A program made the translations under genes and the position numbers. Positions 11,937 to 26,237 of a stretch of 64,000 nt of DNA are shown here, piece after piece (position 1 is the stretch's first letter; each line of letters begins with the position of its first letter). Location: NCBI RefSeq assembly GCF_014898815.1, contig NW_026515406.1:2170001-2234000 (forward strand), given 5' to 3'. The DNA comes from Panonychus citri. Lineage: Eukaryota > Arthropoda > Arachnida > Trombidiformes > Tetranychidae. The notes beneath the pieces were generated by a model, which ran no database searches, was not told the DNA's origin, and saw nothing but the letters and a program-made list of their open reading frames with translations.

Positions 11937-12547
11937 ATACCCGAATATATGAAATAAAAGGACAGTTTTGTTAATTGTTGATTCTTTTTATTTTCTTGTA
12001 AATTAATCAAGACTTTTAATCACTAGAAAAAGTAAAACTTAATAACAATCAATTTGGTTGTTCTTGGTTAATTGTTTATATTTGTTTTCGTTTTTAATTA
12101 CAATGGGTTTACTGTTACTTTGGGTATTGTTGATTGTTGTTAATTTAACAACAATTAATCCTCTTATGATCCGGTAGATGAAAATTATCCAGCAATTAAC
12201 AGAGCCATCTAGTTGCAATGATCAAGTAATCAAATTGTCGGTCATTTTAAATTGTTGATTGTTGGATAAAATTTACCATCCAAATTGAATTTAAGATTGA
12301 GCATTTAATTGTTGTTAATCATTAGACAATTTTCCGATTTTGATTGTTGATCACGAAAAGATTGTGATTTACTCTGGTTGATTTAATTCGTTCCGTGAGA
12401 AAGTTTTTAATTGTTAACAATTTGATTCTTTAGCTAATAATAAATAATAACAATTAAAGTTTAACATGATGTTGGATAGAAAGAGTTTACAATGAACTTT
12501 TCACTTGACCAACAATGTCGATTGGTGCCGATTGTTGATCAACTTTG
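11937..12547. other. Spacer between gustatory receptors (plus) and Beat-like gene (minus)
   Basis: Convergent 3' ends meet here. No exon recognised; AT-rich with repeated AATTGTTGATTGTTG-type words. An AATAAA-like signal for either gene could not be assigned with confidence. Confidence 0.5.
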
Positions 12548-12642
12548 TCACCGGCGTTTAAGCTTGAGCTTCATCGAGTTAACTTTTGGACGTTCGATGT
12601 TTTTTTCTGGCGGTTCGATTATTTTTTTCTTCACGAAAAAAA
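12548..12642 (-). CDS. Probable terminal exon of the Beat-like gene
   Basis: A TTTGTTTCAG acceptor is followed by 31 codons that stay open in exactly the phase required by the previous donor, ending at TGA 12550-12548. The product tail is Lys/Arg-rich with no membrane anchor. Support is splice-site quality and phase only, so it remains a candidate. Confidence 0.45.
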
Positions 12643-15423
12643 CTGAAACAAAAACCACTTGATCATTTATGTTGAATTCATGATTAGTTGATCGAAGTTA
12701 CGAATTTGTTAACTGTGATATAAGTAGGAAACTAAGCAAAGTAATTGATATAAGCGTCAATGAGCTAGTTTGTTGAAAACAATTCGTTATCGATGAGGGT
12801 TGAACGGCTAGAAGATAATTCAAATTCTAAATTAGAACAAATTTTTTTATTCGAAAACTTTTCGGATAAGTTTTCTTTCCTTTTCTTACCTTGACTAAGA
12901 TTCTCACTTAGATGAAGTCTAGATGATTGATGACTCAAACCATCGCCGTGTAATGTGACCTCATTGGACATAATATAAATTCGTGATATGGTTGCTGTAC
13001 ATTTGATTCGTATTAGGCCATTTTTAAAATATTCTTCCTTTAATAATAATTTAAGTCCCAAATGTGACGATTCTAAACCATCTTCATGTAATGTTGTTGA
13101 ATGTGAAGTTTGATATTCAGTTCCAACCTTTGATAATTTTTATAAACCAGAATCAACATGTAACAATTGAAATACAATTGGCTCAATATTATGATGAAAA
13201 AAAAACTAACTCATAAATTGATCATTAACATGAGTAGATTGAGTATCATCATTCAAAGTATTTATTATTGATAATATTCTGGATAAAATGCTGAATTGAA
13301 TACATAATAACCATTATATTATCATGTATCATGATGATGATGATGATGAAAACAATGGATTTTTTATCATCATTTATGATAATCATAGAGACACGAAAAC
13401 AAAGTATTATTATTATCCAAAGTGATGATAATCTATCGTAAGTGATATCACATCACAGTAAAGGTGGGATATTTTGGGAGGGAAAAAAGTTCTGAGAAAA
13501 TGATAATTCTGAAGATAATGATTATGACGATGAACTCACCTCATTACCATTTATTAACCATCTTAATGTTGAGGCGGGTTTGGATTTGAATGAAGTACAA
13601 TTAGGATTAATTGTATCACCAAGTTTAATTTTCCGCCGAGTTCCGGTAATTTTTGGTCCTTCTGAGGGTAAAACTTGGGTAATCCAAGAGGATGGAGTGG
13701 ATAATATAATCATTAATCACCATGAAAGTAAAAAAAAAGTTTCGTTCTTTTATACAATATGGATAATATTTACCATAGACTTTCATCTCCTTCTCCATCT
13801 CAGCGGTGTTAAATGTTGGAGCCTCAGCGGAAACTTCACATCGATAGATTCCCGTTGAGTTAAGATCAACATCTTTCAGGTAAACTGAATTCTTACCTGA
13901 CCTTGATAACTGTTGATTGTTGGTAAAAGGGTAGAGAGATAGAGACAAAAAGAAACAAAAAGAAGAGGAAACGGAAATGATGTGAGAAAATTTTCATCTT
14001 TGAATAAACTAAATTTAAAAAGTTCACTTCTCATTTTAGAGCATCAAAATGATACACATGCAACCAAATGTTATTATTATATGAGAATACATTGTTTACA
14101 AGGAAGTGGCTTGAATTACAATTTAAATTGAATTTCAAGATTTACCTTCCTGGTCATGATGTGGTTAGGAATTGTTAACCTCATATACACTAATGATAAA
14201 TGAGATTACCACTCCACCCTCTTCCCATCCCCATGAACACACTGAACAAAATAACAACAACAACAACAGCAACATGGTAACTCTGAACTAGAAACCATTA
14301 GTTATTATTATGTCTCATTACTATTATTATTCAATAAATGTTACAGACATAACATGAGGAAAATTTTTCAGTTCATTTTTTCAGAATCAGAATCAGATTG
14401 GAATACACAAAAAGCAAATGGACTTTATTGTAAATAAGGAAAGGATGAAATGTTTTTTTTTCCTTCTTTTTTTGAGAGAAAGAGGGGAAAGAAAAGTTCT
14501 AATATAATAATTCTGTGGGTTTGCATAGACTACATTAAATTATGCATGGGAAAATAACCGATCATCATCATTATCATGAAAAGAAAATATCACAAAAATG
14601 ATGATAAAAGTAGACAGATTAATATTCATGATAACCATGAGCTCAGAATCTCCATGAAGATTGTTTTCTCTACAGAGTAACATTAGCGACCTAATTTAGA
14701 AAATTTATCCTGTCCCTAGCTACTATATATTAATAATTACCTGTACAGATAATCTTAATCCATTCTTATCCAAGATAATCTGGTACACGTTGACAACTAA
14801 AAGTAAGATGAAGATGAAATTAGATCAACTTTAAATATTACCTCAGGAGACGATGATTAGGATGATGAGTCTATTGTTTCTTCAAAGAGAGAGAGAGAGA
14901 GAGAGAGAGCTGAGGGAGTGAGAGAGTAATTGTGTATGAGTGTAGTTGTACTTGATGATGGTAGAAAAATATGAAATGATGTTGACATTTGAATACATCA
15001 TGATGTGGAGACAATAAACTTATCATGATTATGCAATTGAATTCATGATTTACATGATAAAATAAATATGGTTTCATTCACTACCGGGAATCAAGCATTT
15101 GCAATCATGGTGATGAATGACACACACACACACTGACAAGTTAGTCAGAGTGTGGAGTGGGCTTCATTTTCAATTCTGTGTAAGTAAAAGGAGGAAGAGA
15201 AGTTTTTTTTGCCTCAATGTAAATCAGTGATAACACAAGATTCCAGGATGATAATATTTGTGAATTAATATTATATCATTAATATGTTATTATATTTTTC
15301 TTATATGAAATTTTTATTTTGTTTCCACAGTTTTTTATTCCAACAGATAGATTCACTTCTACTCAATCAGATGATTTCATGATATTCTCACTCAAAAATA
15401 ATCACAGAAAACTCTGGTTCAGT

Positions 15424-15466
<43 letters not shown>

Positions 15467-15933
15467 GGATTGAGTGAGTTTCTGAATGAAAGAAGATGAT
15501 AATAAATTTTTCTCTTCTTTCTTTCCCACCCCACCGCCGTTTTCATGTTGTCTTTTTTGCCTCTCTTTTCTTTCTTCATCTTAACCAGCCCCTTACACTA
15601 TTACATGACTTGAATATCAACACTGAATTTTCATTTCACTTGACTTAACTCTCACCCACCTTAACCTCAACCTCCACCTCAATATCACCTTCAATTTTCT
15701 TACTTTCGTCTCCAACTCTCAATCTTTGATTTCCACTCCACCTCATTTCTTGCAATTGTTTCCATTTCATTGCAATGAGAAACAAGAAACAAAGCAAAGA
15801 AAAAAATTCGGAAACTCATCTGATACAAAAGCCACAAAATTGATGGTGAGTAACTTAAACAACACGAAGCCAGTGGGCTAAAAAGAATAGTATTAAAATT
15901 GTATCATCAGAATATACTAGGCAACTAGCTCAG

Positions 15934-15991
<58 letters not shown>

Positions 15992-17881
15992 ATCGAGTAA
16001 AAATTATCAGAAATTTTCCATATTCTTTAATCGTTCCAATCGTCATTATCGATGAACAGTTCATCATTTCACTCGTAACCTCCTTCTCCTCCTCCTCTGG
16101 TTTCTTATTGTTTCTAATAATTTCTGTTATATAACTTCCTATTCAAACCATTAATATATTATCATTTGTGCTCATTGATTGTTATCATAATCAATATATA
16201 ATATTTTCTGCCTTAACTTTAACTCCCTTATAATGTATATTTATAATAAGATATTGTTTTTTTTTGTATATATGTATAAATAATACATAATATATATATT
16301 ATATTTTCAGCTCGCAATCGATATAAAACAATTTCGAATGGTAAAAAAGTTCATTTTTCTCTCTCCCTTTGGCTTGCTAACTATGGTAATACTTTCATTC
16401 ACTTTGCTCTCTTATATCAAAGTTTAATGGAAGTGAGAGAGAGAGAGAAATCAGTCTATTGGAATGAAAAAAAAATTAAACTTATTTGTCATCATGGGAC
16501 ATGAATATTCTAGTCCATGGTGACAAGTTGAAATTCTTGGCGAGTATTGATAGAAATCTCCTTAATAGAACTCAGCTGACATGTAACAATGCAATGGCTG
16601 ATAATTATTTTAAGAAAATAAAAAAGACGAGATAAATTAGCCAAGTTATGAGTTTAAAAGTTTTTTTCTATTCAGAATTTCACCCAAAGTTCTGAACGAT
16701 TTTTCCCAATATTCAACTACGCATTCAGCTAAAAGTTAATCATTATCTTAAATCACTTTACTTGATTATAAACAATAATCTTTAGACGAGAGATTGACTT
16801 TGTATGGGAACAATTATTAGATTAAAAAGAGAGAAAGAGAAGCAAATAAAGTTCAATATCGAAATCAATTGTTTCGAGCAAGGAAGGGGAGAAAAGTTCA
16901 ATTTCGATCCATCGCAGAAATCAATATTATCCCTTACTAATTATCATTCGAGACCAGAATTAAGAGACAAACAAAGTGATGGCTCCATTTCGCAAGAATA
17001 TCATGATAATACTGAGATGGAAAGATTAATTCGAAGAGAAGAAGAAGAAAAAAGTTCGACAATCTCTTGAGATGGAATTTTAAAAATTTTCTATTCGAAA
17101 CATTTTATCAAAGTTCCACTTGCAATTCAGACGCACCCTGAATCCCTCCCAATGGCACTGAACTTAAGGAAAAAGGGATAATAATTGACACTGAATATAT
17201 ATAAATGGAAACACCTAAGAAATTGAATATCTATGTATCATGAAATAAACAGAAATGAGCAGAAAACTTTCATGGAAGGAAAATCTTGACTCATGATAAA
17301 TATTATCATCAGGATGATGATATTATTCATTGTCTCTCCCCAAGGGAATCAACGATAAATATATTATATTGATGATATAATAAAATAATCAATCTTGAAT
17401 CAATTTAGATTGTTGTTCTCATGCTTCAAAGGAAATATAATATTTTAAGTTTAAATTGTTACCATGATAAAAAAAGACGAGAAAAAAATTTGATCATCTA
17501 AAAGTTTAATCAATCAACTATCTTCACCGTGGAGTTTTCCCTTAATCAACATCATTAATTGTTACCCAACAAAATGCTAATTGTTCATCATTGACCTTAA
17601 CTCTTATATTTTTAATAATAGTAAAGTTTTTGGACTTATAAAGATACGAAAATTAATGATACTTACATCAACCCGAATGCCTTTGTGAGGTAAAAATTGA
17701 CCTGGAGGCCAATCTCTTGGTACAAATCGGTAAAATTCAACGTTATTCTTATACCATTTAACTGAATATAATCTATCATTTTCAAGTTCATAGATACATG
17801 AAAGTTCAACTGAATCACCACGCATCACCGGAGAGGGAAGATCAAACATGATCAATCGTAAACAGGTAACCAATTTGGTCT
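12548..17881 (-). CDS. Beaten-path (Beat) family immunoglobulin protein, five exons, 5' signal exon not found
   Basis: Exons on the minus strand, 5' to 3': 17667-17881, 13774-13909, 13540-13673, 12890-13127 and probably 12548-12642. Phases join without a break. Together they encode two Ig-like domains: domain 1 with LSCIYELE, LYSVKWYK, EFYRFVPRDWPP and IYRCEVSAEAPTF; domain 2 with NCTSFKSKPA, LRWLINGNE and IKCTATISRIY. These blocks are the hallmark of arthropod Beat proteins, secreted or membrane-linked cell-surface ligands that bind Sidestep proteins in motor-axon guidance. The first exon begins in phase 1, so an upstream exon with the signal peptide must exist beyond 17881. Intron 1 of the visible gene is 3.76 kb. 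The last exon is a basic 31-residue tail and is less certain than the rest. Confidence 0.85.
12890..13127 (-). CDS. Beat-like exon: second half of Ig domain 2
   Basis: Acceptor TCAAAG, donor GTAAGA. Encodes VGTEYQTSHSTTL, LGLKLLLKEEYF and the second domain-2 Cys in IRIKCTATISRIY. 238 bases, ending in phase 1 after SENLSQ. Confidence 0.85.
13540..13673 (-). CDS. Beat-like exon: first half of Ig domain 2
   Basis: Acceptor CCCAAG, donor GTGAGT. Encodes VLPSEGPKITG, the domain-2 Cys in NCTSFKSKPA and the Trp in LRWLINGNE. 134 bases, phase 1 in and phase 0 out. The intron to the previous exon is only 100 bp. Confidence 0.88.
13774..13909 (-). CDS. Beat-like exon: second half of Ig domain 1
   Basis: Acceptor ATCAACAG, donor GTAAAT. 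Encodes LSRSGKNSVYLKDVDL followed by the second domain-1 Cys in IYRCEVSAEAPTF, a near-diagnostic Beat signature. Phase 0 in, phase 1 out (136 bases). Confidence 0.88.
15426..15459. repeat. (GA)n microsatellite
   Basis: Seventeen or so uninterrupted dinucleotide units inside the Beat-like intron. Confidence 0.95.
15939..15988. repeat. (TC)n microsatellite
   Basis: About 25 perfect units, one of the longest in the window, in the Beat-like intron. Confidence 0.95.
17667..17881 (-). CDS. Beat-like exon: first half of Ig domain 1
   Basis: Acceptor CTGCCAG at 17882-17888, with a (CT)n microsatellite acting as its polypyrimidine tract; donor GTAAGT at 17666. It encodes the first disulfide Cys (LSCIYELE), the invariant Trp (VKWYKN) and the EFYRFVPRDWPPGQF block typical of Beat. 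Starts in phase 1 and ends in phase 0 after Val-Asp. Confidence 0.88.
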
Positions 17882-20800
17882 CTGGCAGAGAGAGAGAGAG
17901 AAAATATTACAAATACAAAACAAACCATCAACCATTGATATCTAACAAAAATTACAGGTAAACTTATCATCGTTTTCATGAATGATGATGATTATGATAT
18001 AATACTAATAATGATAATCATTATATGATGATCACAGAGAGTAAAGATAATCATGAACCACCAGGAACAACAAACCATGAAAACTAAATACTGAATGACA
18101 ATGAGGGGAATGGTGATAGTTGGAGTTATTAATAGTGTTACGATATACACAGAGTGGGAGGAAAAAAATCCCTTCTTCATTTTCCCACCCCACTCTCTAG
18201 CCTACTCAATTAATATCATAAAGTATTAGTCTTTCGGTAGTCAAGGTAAATGATATTGTTTTTTTGCTTCAATTTTCATGATAACGATATAAATGTATAT
18301 ATATATCATGATGATGATTATCTCTATTCATGGTTAATGTATATGAATATGAATACACAATGAATTCAGTGTATTATCTCATGAATTCATCATGAATTGT
18401 TTTCCGTATCCAATTTTTACCTTACAGTTTACTTTTTGCTTTCATCCTTTGTGACACTTTTAAATTGTCATCAAATCAATCAAATGTCTGATTAGTTTAA
18501 TTACTTTTCATTTTTGATTGTTTATCATTTCAAAGTTAATTGCATACTCAACTTACCCTGAATTAGATAATAAGTCAGTATTAATTGTACTAAATTGGCA
18601 GGATTGATCATATTCAAGTTGAGAAACATTTTTTTTTTCAATACTTTGGTTAAGGTTTGATCACACTGGTGGACACTGGTCACTTATTGTTAAGAGTTTG
18701 TTATATTTAATATGTTAAAATTTACTTGTAATTGGAATCCCGTTATAATCACAACTTTAATCACCACAATTTGAATGAGTTTACAAAGAAACAACAATTT
18801 AAACAAATGCAAAAACTTAACAAAACTTTTGAAACTTTTCCTTCGTATTTATTTACACCTGATAAGTGGTCACTCAATGGTCATCTCACTTGAACAGTAT
18901 TAAACATCATCAAGTTAAATTGTTGTTGTTAAAAGTATAAAATGTCAACACTTAAAATCCGATTTAATTAATATTAAATTGCGAAAAGCTGAAAGTGTGT
19001 TACTTTGTGTAATAGTATGAAGACAACGATGACTAGTTCAATGAATATTTAAAGTGGGTGATGATGGCGATGGTGATGATGACCACAACTTGTCACTTGG
19101 TGATGATTCATGATGATGGAAATAATGAAAATCAAGCCATTGTTGTGTTATTCTTGGTGTTTGTATTGGTGGCTGTGGTGAAAGTGGATCTCATGTTGTT
19201 GTGGATCAAATTCAGAGTAAAAGTTTCAAGTTGATCTAGATGGTAAACTGAATGAAACAAGTTGATAATAATGATGATAAGATGATGAGATGATAAGACA
19301 TGTAAAGTGATACATTTACCCTGAGTCTCTGTCTCTCTCTCAGTGACTGTGGTAGGAAATTCAATAGTAAATACAAGGTGACTCTCTCTCTCTCTCTTTC
19401 AGAATTATTGAGAACGCATGATCTACACCATGATCTATATGGCGAGTGACGTTCATTCAATCATGATGATGAAGACGATGAAAATGATGATAATTCCAAT
19501 ATAAAAAGCGATGCTATAGGTTTCGATATCATGGACAGTTCTGAGCTCTGAGTGTATTTTTTTACATTCAAAATTTTTCTCGACTCAATTTATGAGCGTC
19601 GATTGATAAGTCATTTGATTTTCATTGAAAAAAAAGTTAGTTACCTTTTATGATACTGATTTTCCAGTAGGATGCTCAGCTTGATGATCTAATGAACCTC
19701 CGATTTCGAGAATGAGAGTGAAAAAAAGTTCATACTTACTCTGGATTCATGATGAACATAAATTTTTTACCCTTTCTCTTAATATAAAGTTTTATCTTCC
19801 ATCATCATCATCATCAACTAAACTTTGAACGAGAGTCCTTGTAAAAGTTGATGATAGAAAAACAAAATAATGTAAACTGCCAGCATTCAAGTTCATCATC
19901 ATCAACACTTGTTGAAATTCAATGACAATCAACTTACCAGGACTCATAATCAGATCTAATCATGATCATGATGATTAATGACAATACATCGGCGAGAATC
20001 AATAAATAAAACTGTAACAATCAGAAAAAAAGTACATCCAATTGTTTATATGATAAAAGTATTAAAAATAAAGATAAATTAACATTAAAAATCCTCTTGA
20101 TTAAATTTAATCTTATCATGATAATCATGATGATTTCTGATTCAATTATAATTTAAAGTGAATCAATTTAGAGATGAACAAAAAGTTATATAACAATGTT
20201 AACCTAAATTTGACAGTTTAAATACAAATGAATGTGTTTACCATTTGCATACATAATTAAGGCTAATCATGATTCAGAAATTGTCTTGAAACAATTCACA
20301 TTATCTTCATGATGAAATTATCATGGTTTCGGTTGGGATGAGAAGGAAATAATTATTTAAAATCAACATTCATTTAAATTGAATTGAAAGATGAATAATC
20401 TTATGTATACTATTATGTGTATATCCATCAGCCATGTTATTAGATTGATATAATAATAATGCTGGAATCAACTTGCAAATGATGATGAGAGGTGGGAGGT
20501 GGGAAGGATATAAGGAAACAGGAAGATGATGATGACAATAAAAGTTTAATACACCAACAGGAATACAGGGATTGAAATGGGATTAAAGGATTTCAAGATG
20601 AGGGTGGGAATGGGAATATTGTTATCATCGTATCTCAAATTGCTTAATGATTTGAGTAAACAGTTAGTGTTATCTTAATAAGTAAACCCACTCTCCACCC
20701 TCCACCCTGAGACTCCTTTAACAAGATAATTAGAAAACAAGTTTAACCTTAAATATGTTTGAAACAATCAAATGAAAATCGGTTGACAATGTTGATCAAC

Positions 20801-23800
20801 TGTCAGAATGATAAGTTGAGTGGAAACAAATTGATGCTCATTAATTTCATTTATTTGGACAGTTAAATGTTTACCTGATTTTGATTGTGATTTAATTGTC
20901 TGAATCAAATAGGATGAAGATTATCTTCCATGATCTTTCAGATTAACAATAAAAATGGTCACTTTGCCTGTGGATTAATTTTCTATGAAACATAAGATAA
21001 TCTATTCCTCTTCTCAATAGGAATTAAAATGCTCACAAATAACAATCAATTCCATTTCAAAAGAGTCCAGAAAATTGTATTAGAATTGAAGGAAAGGATT
21101 ATCTTTCCATTTCACCTTCGAAAATCATCATTTGACTTCAAACTTTTTCTACAATTAATTAACTCTACATAGAATAGAAATGATCGTTCAATGATTTCAA
21201 CTTATAGAGGGAGAAAAACCATCACCATGAAAACATGGAATTAGATTGAAAGAATGGAAAATGTTATTTTCTATTAAAAATCGAAGGCGAACAAAAAAGT
21301 CAAACTCATCATGAAGATAAGACGAAAGGGAGAAAAACTCAGCTCCATGTTCACCGGGAAGTTCATGATCATCTCTAACTCACTCACTCTTTTCATCTTC
21401 CATCTTCATTCAATTAGGAAAAGTAAATTGTTTTTTCTTTTTCTATTATAACTGTAATTTCAATTTGGACAGTAACATGCAATTGCTTTTACTGTGTCAA
21501 TCTCATCTAACGGTATCATCATCATCATTAGTCAGTCAACTTGTTTAAGTTGATTTTGTTATTTTTTTTGTGCTGATCTTGGGTCTATTTGTTGGTTAAC
21601 TTAATCATCATCATCACCAGATCAACAATCATCATCATTATCATCATCATCATGGTTTATCAGTTTAATTGCCAATAATTATGATCATGTTAACCCATTT
21701 GATTGTTAATAGTTTCCAATGGTAAACATCATAATAATAATAAAAACATATCGATTAACTTTCCCTCATCATGTAACAATTTAACATTCCCCAAGTGATT
21801 TAATTGTAATCAGTTAAACTTTTTGGTTTTAGTTACAAACCTAATTAAATCAGTTGGTTAATTGTAATGGATGTTTATTGATTCCTGATGATCAGCTTAT
21901 TGAAATGAAATTATAATAATAATAAAACTTTCATCAAGACAAAAGTTTTAATATTGAAAATTTTCAATCAAATTCAAATAGTAAATCAATACAATCAAAT
22001 TACAATTAAGGTAAATTTTTCCTTCATGGTAATAATAATCATCATCATATAGTCAAATGATATAAAAAAAATGGTTTTATCATGATGACAATTATCCCTT
22101 GATTATCATACAGATAATCATGAAGATGATAATAATTACCTTCAATCAGTTGATTCAGTGATTGAGCATTGAAATATATATATATATAAAACTCATTGTA
22201 TTATTATTATCATTTAGATCACGAATCTGATTCATGATGAATTCATACTTTGTTTCAAATACTAAATTTACTCAGGTTATATATATAAAAAGATAGTCAT
22301 GAAAAAAAAGGTAAACTCACCAAGAGGTGAAATTACCTTACATTTATCTAGAAATCAGATTTCATGTGATTACATGAAATTCAAGTAACTGGATATCCTG
22401 TCCAGGAATCATCGTAATCATGAATGATAATTGCTGAGGCATTGATTTTTTTTTGCTTCTCCCACTGAATTTTCCAGTTTTTCCAACATTAAACCACATG
22501 AAACAATAATAATAATCATCATTAGCATGATAATAATACTATTATCACCATGATGATAGCTGAGTTAACTCCCTGCTCCCTACTTAACCATCGTCATCAT
22601 TATCATCATACTCATGCAAAGATAATCATTACCTTTGTTTTTTTTAAACAACAATATTCATAGTGATTATCATGATGATTCTGAAACTTTTACCTCCTAC
22701 TCTTAAAAAAGTTTCCCGCTGCAATAAATGTTGAACTTCAGCTAAAATAAACAACAATAGTGGGAGAGAAAAAAAAATGATAACAATGATATTAGTTATC
22801 GAGGGTGGAGCAGAACTGGGAGTGAATTGTTATCACATAAATTTATCATCGCCATCATCATGATTAGCATTGTTATCATCATTCAGACAAGATCAATGAA
22901 TTTGGCTTACCTTAAATCATCAATTGAAAAGCTCACTCATACACAGACAATCAAATCAAATCAAATATAATAATAACAATCAAATTGATAATGATGATAA
23001 CTCAAGTAATGATGATTAAATTATTCAATAAATATGATATTTATGATAAAATATTAACCAGAAGTCAATTTAATCCTCATTGAATCAAGATGATAACAAT
23101 CAACTCATGTCAGTTGTATTTCTCACAATGATAATATACCTAATACATTCACTGATCAATAATTAATCAACAATCAATTGTTAATCATGTTGAAAAATAT
23201 CATTTTCAACACCGACTACTAATTATTTACACTAGATGATTAATCAACTGATTGGTTCAATATACAATTGAGTAAATTGATTATTGAGTCTTTGTGATTT
23301 TTTTGGTAATTTTTATTTTGCTCCATGAAAGTAAATAACTATTATCATTATTATTAAATGGACACTAATTTAAATATCATGATAACAATATTATTTAACT
23401 AACCAGCTAACAGAATCCACCATGAACGTGAAGGTGGGAAAACAAAGGTAAGTCTTAGAGAGGGGAGTGAGTGGACATTGTCCATTATAATAATATTATG
23501 TCCAGGAAAAGGGATTTGAATCAATCATACTAATGGACATTACATTTTCAATTCTTTTATTGGAAATAAAAGTTTTCTCTTATCATGATTAAAGGTAAAT
23601 TGTTACATTTATTTCATGAATAATATTTACTTCATCTACCCCAATCCTTTTATCATCATCATCTTCATCTCACCTCCCTCACACAATATTTATCATCCTA
23701 ATGATCATCTTAAAATATAATGAACACTGAGTTTTCATGGGTTAATCATTTTTTTTTCATTTTCAACTCATTTGGATGATTCTTAATCATCTCACTTCCT

Positions 23801-24500
23801 ATTTCCCACTCTCATCATCATCTTTTTTTCCTCTCCTTCACCCATTTAATTGTTACTCTCCTACTCAACTTACAACTTTACTCAAGTTAGAAGTTTGTTC
23901 ATTCATGATAGTACCATGGCAAGAGAGAGAGAGAGAGAGAGAGAGAGATTAACAAATTGATTCAATACCGAAAATGAGATAAAAAAGCTCGCTTCCTTAT
24001 TCAGCTTCTCCTCCTTCTCCAGGGAATTCCCTCCCTTTTAATGTTATTTATCTAACCCTTGATAACTCATAAAAACCGCACCCACAACCTTAACAATCAA
24101 TTTTAAAATTCATCATCTGATCAACTACCAATCAATTGAAACAATCACCTTGATGGGAAGGACGATGAAACCCCAATCTCCTTCTGAAACTTGAGCTACT
24201 ACTGAATTCATGCATGATAATCATCCAGAAACTGTATCTCTATCAATCAAATGTAAATTATAAGATGAAAACTTTTCTTTTCCCTTAACCGTTTCAAGCA
24301 ATATTCATCTTTAACTTAATTACTCTAAATCTTAACCTGCGTGTTTATTAGTAATTCTCATTAAGTTTACTTAGTTCAACCAACAGCGAAACATTCAGCG
24401 TATAATTTTGTTCCCTTTCCTTTTATTGAATCAATCGACAAATTCAACAAGGTACAAAACCCAACCTCCAGGTTTTTCCCATGCAAGGGAATATCTTTTA
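17882..24500. other. Gene-poor stretch upstream of the Beat-like exons
   Basis: No exon I can support. It should contain the missing signal-peptide exon and promoter of the Beat-like gene unless these lie further right. A short minus-strand frame starting at 19301 has a hydrophobic start, but no suitable donor follows. Simple repeats: (CT)n 19381-19398 and (GA)n 23921-23948, plus dense ATCATGAT words. Confidence 0.5.
23921..23948. repeat. (AG)n microsatellite
   Basis: About 14 perfect AG units in intergenic DNA. Confidence 0.95.
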
Positions 24501-26198
24501 GCACGAAAATGCAATAAAAAAATCAACGGAACATCACCGAACCACTTTAATATCATTCATCCCACCAATCATATTGGAAGGGAATAAAGAAATTTTCATT
24601 AAATTTTCTAACCTCATCTCAGTGGGAACCTTAACCCACTCTCTCATAAGTGATAAAATATCATGTCCCTAAATCCATGATGAGGTCTTTTTCCTATGCT
24701 CTTCATCTTGTCTTGATGGTAGAGTGAAAATAAATGCTTTATGTATACAATAGTGGACAGTATAAACTGACCAGGAGGTTACATAAGGCTACAAATGAAT
24801 TTGAAACATTGACTATCCCCCAACCCTACACATCTTAATACAAACAATACACATCAATTTGATTTGTTATTAATAAAAATGGTTCAGCTATCATGTATTG
24901 ACAAGGATAAGGTGGGTGTGAGGGAGTGGAAAAAAAATTCTGTAAGTAAGCAAAATGATGAATTCAGGGGTTAGAGTTCAATCTAAGCTAAATCAATTCA
25001 CGTAATAGGAACATATATCAACTTGATCGTAGAATCAGCAATATGTATTAAACAGGGAGGAGTGGGAAGGGTGGACAGTTGTTGTTGTTGTTGTGGTGGT
25101 GGTGGTGGTGTGAGGGCAAAGGAGGAGGAAAAGAATATTTTTGTATATAATATATTAATAGCTAATATCAATAACAATAGTAATGATAATTTATACTTGG
25201 CCTTGTGAAAGTTATATTATTAAGCATTTTTGCTTGATGACCATTCATGATACTGACCAAAAGATCATGAATCACATCAGAATTGTAATATTACAAATGG
25301 GAAACATGAAAGATAACATGTTTATGGTCATCTCGGGAGCTAAAGTGCTGAACCAAATGAGAGGGGGGAAAGTTACAACAAAATGAATCAAAAGGTATCA
25401 TGATGATGGGTTGGTCAGTAGCTTGTGGTCAATGTGTTAGAATCATTGATCATCATGACTATTTGCGTCATAAACAATATTGTAACTTGAATAGAGATTG
25501 AAATTAAAGGAGATTAAGAGTGACCAAAGGGGTGCAATAATTGTTTATTCCTTAACAAATGACCATTAGCTTATTATTATTTCGTATGGCTGGACAACAT
25601 CTTATTGGGTCACATGGTTTGGTGGGAATGACCATTATGGCCAGTGTTATGATACTGGACTCATGATAATGAAGGTTTTCACCATAAGATTACTTTTGAT
25701 ACAGAAAACTAAAGTTCAGGAGCAACAATTTTTCCTCTATCCACTCTGATTAATTAAGGGAACTCAGGTTATTGTTGAAAAAGTAATATTATGAGTGACC
25801 AAGGTTAAGGAGTGAGAATTGTCAGTGGAAAGGGTGATTGAGGTGGAAGGTGGAAAAGCAATTGACAAGATTGGAAACTGTGTGTGTAGGATGATTAAGA
25901 CTCTTCATCTTTATCATCTTTATCATCATCATCATAAGATATCTTTATCTTCATCTTGTTAAGTCTTGGATAATAATCATAATAATAACCTTGGGTTCTC
26001 ATTGTATGGTTGATGAGGGTGGGAAGTAGATGGTGGAGTCTAGTAAAGGATATGAGTTGGAAAGTCAAGAGGAGGTGGAAATGAAGACAGAAAAAACAAA
26101 CTCTTCAAGATGAAGTCAGATAAATGTAAAGATGAAAAGATGAGGACAGTTTTTGATCCCTTTATGATACTCATCATCAATCCAAGATGACAACAACT

Positions 26199-26201
<3 letters not shown>

Positions 26202-26234
<33 letters not shown>
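26202..26234. repeat. (TC)n microsatellite
   Basis: About 16 perfect units. Confidence 0.95.

Positions 26235-26237
<3 letters not shown>

Larger units (their letters stand above)
13910..17666. other. Large intron of the Beat-like gene
   Basis: 3.76 kb without a recognisable exon. Holds long GA/TC microsatellites at 14885-14909, 15426-15459 and 15939-15988, a CA run near 15121, and a (GA)n at 16434-16448. A charged open frame at 16804-17070 (plus) has no recognisable domain and I do not call it. Confidence 0.6.

Noticed and set aside
16804..17070. 88-codon charged plus-strand frame inside the Beat intron
   Set aside because: No domain, no splice context, purine-rich composition; could be chance.
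19236..19460. Minus-strand frame with hydrophobic start (ATG 19301), considered as the missing Beat signal exon
   Set aside because: No good donor in the required phase follows; partly microsatellite.
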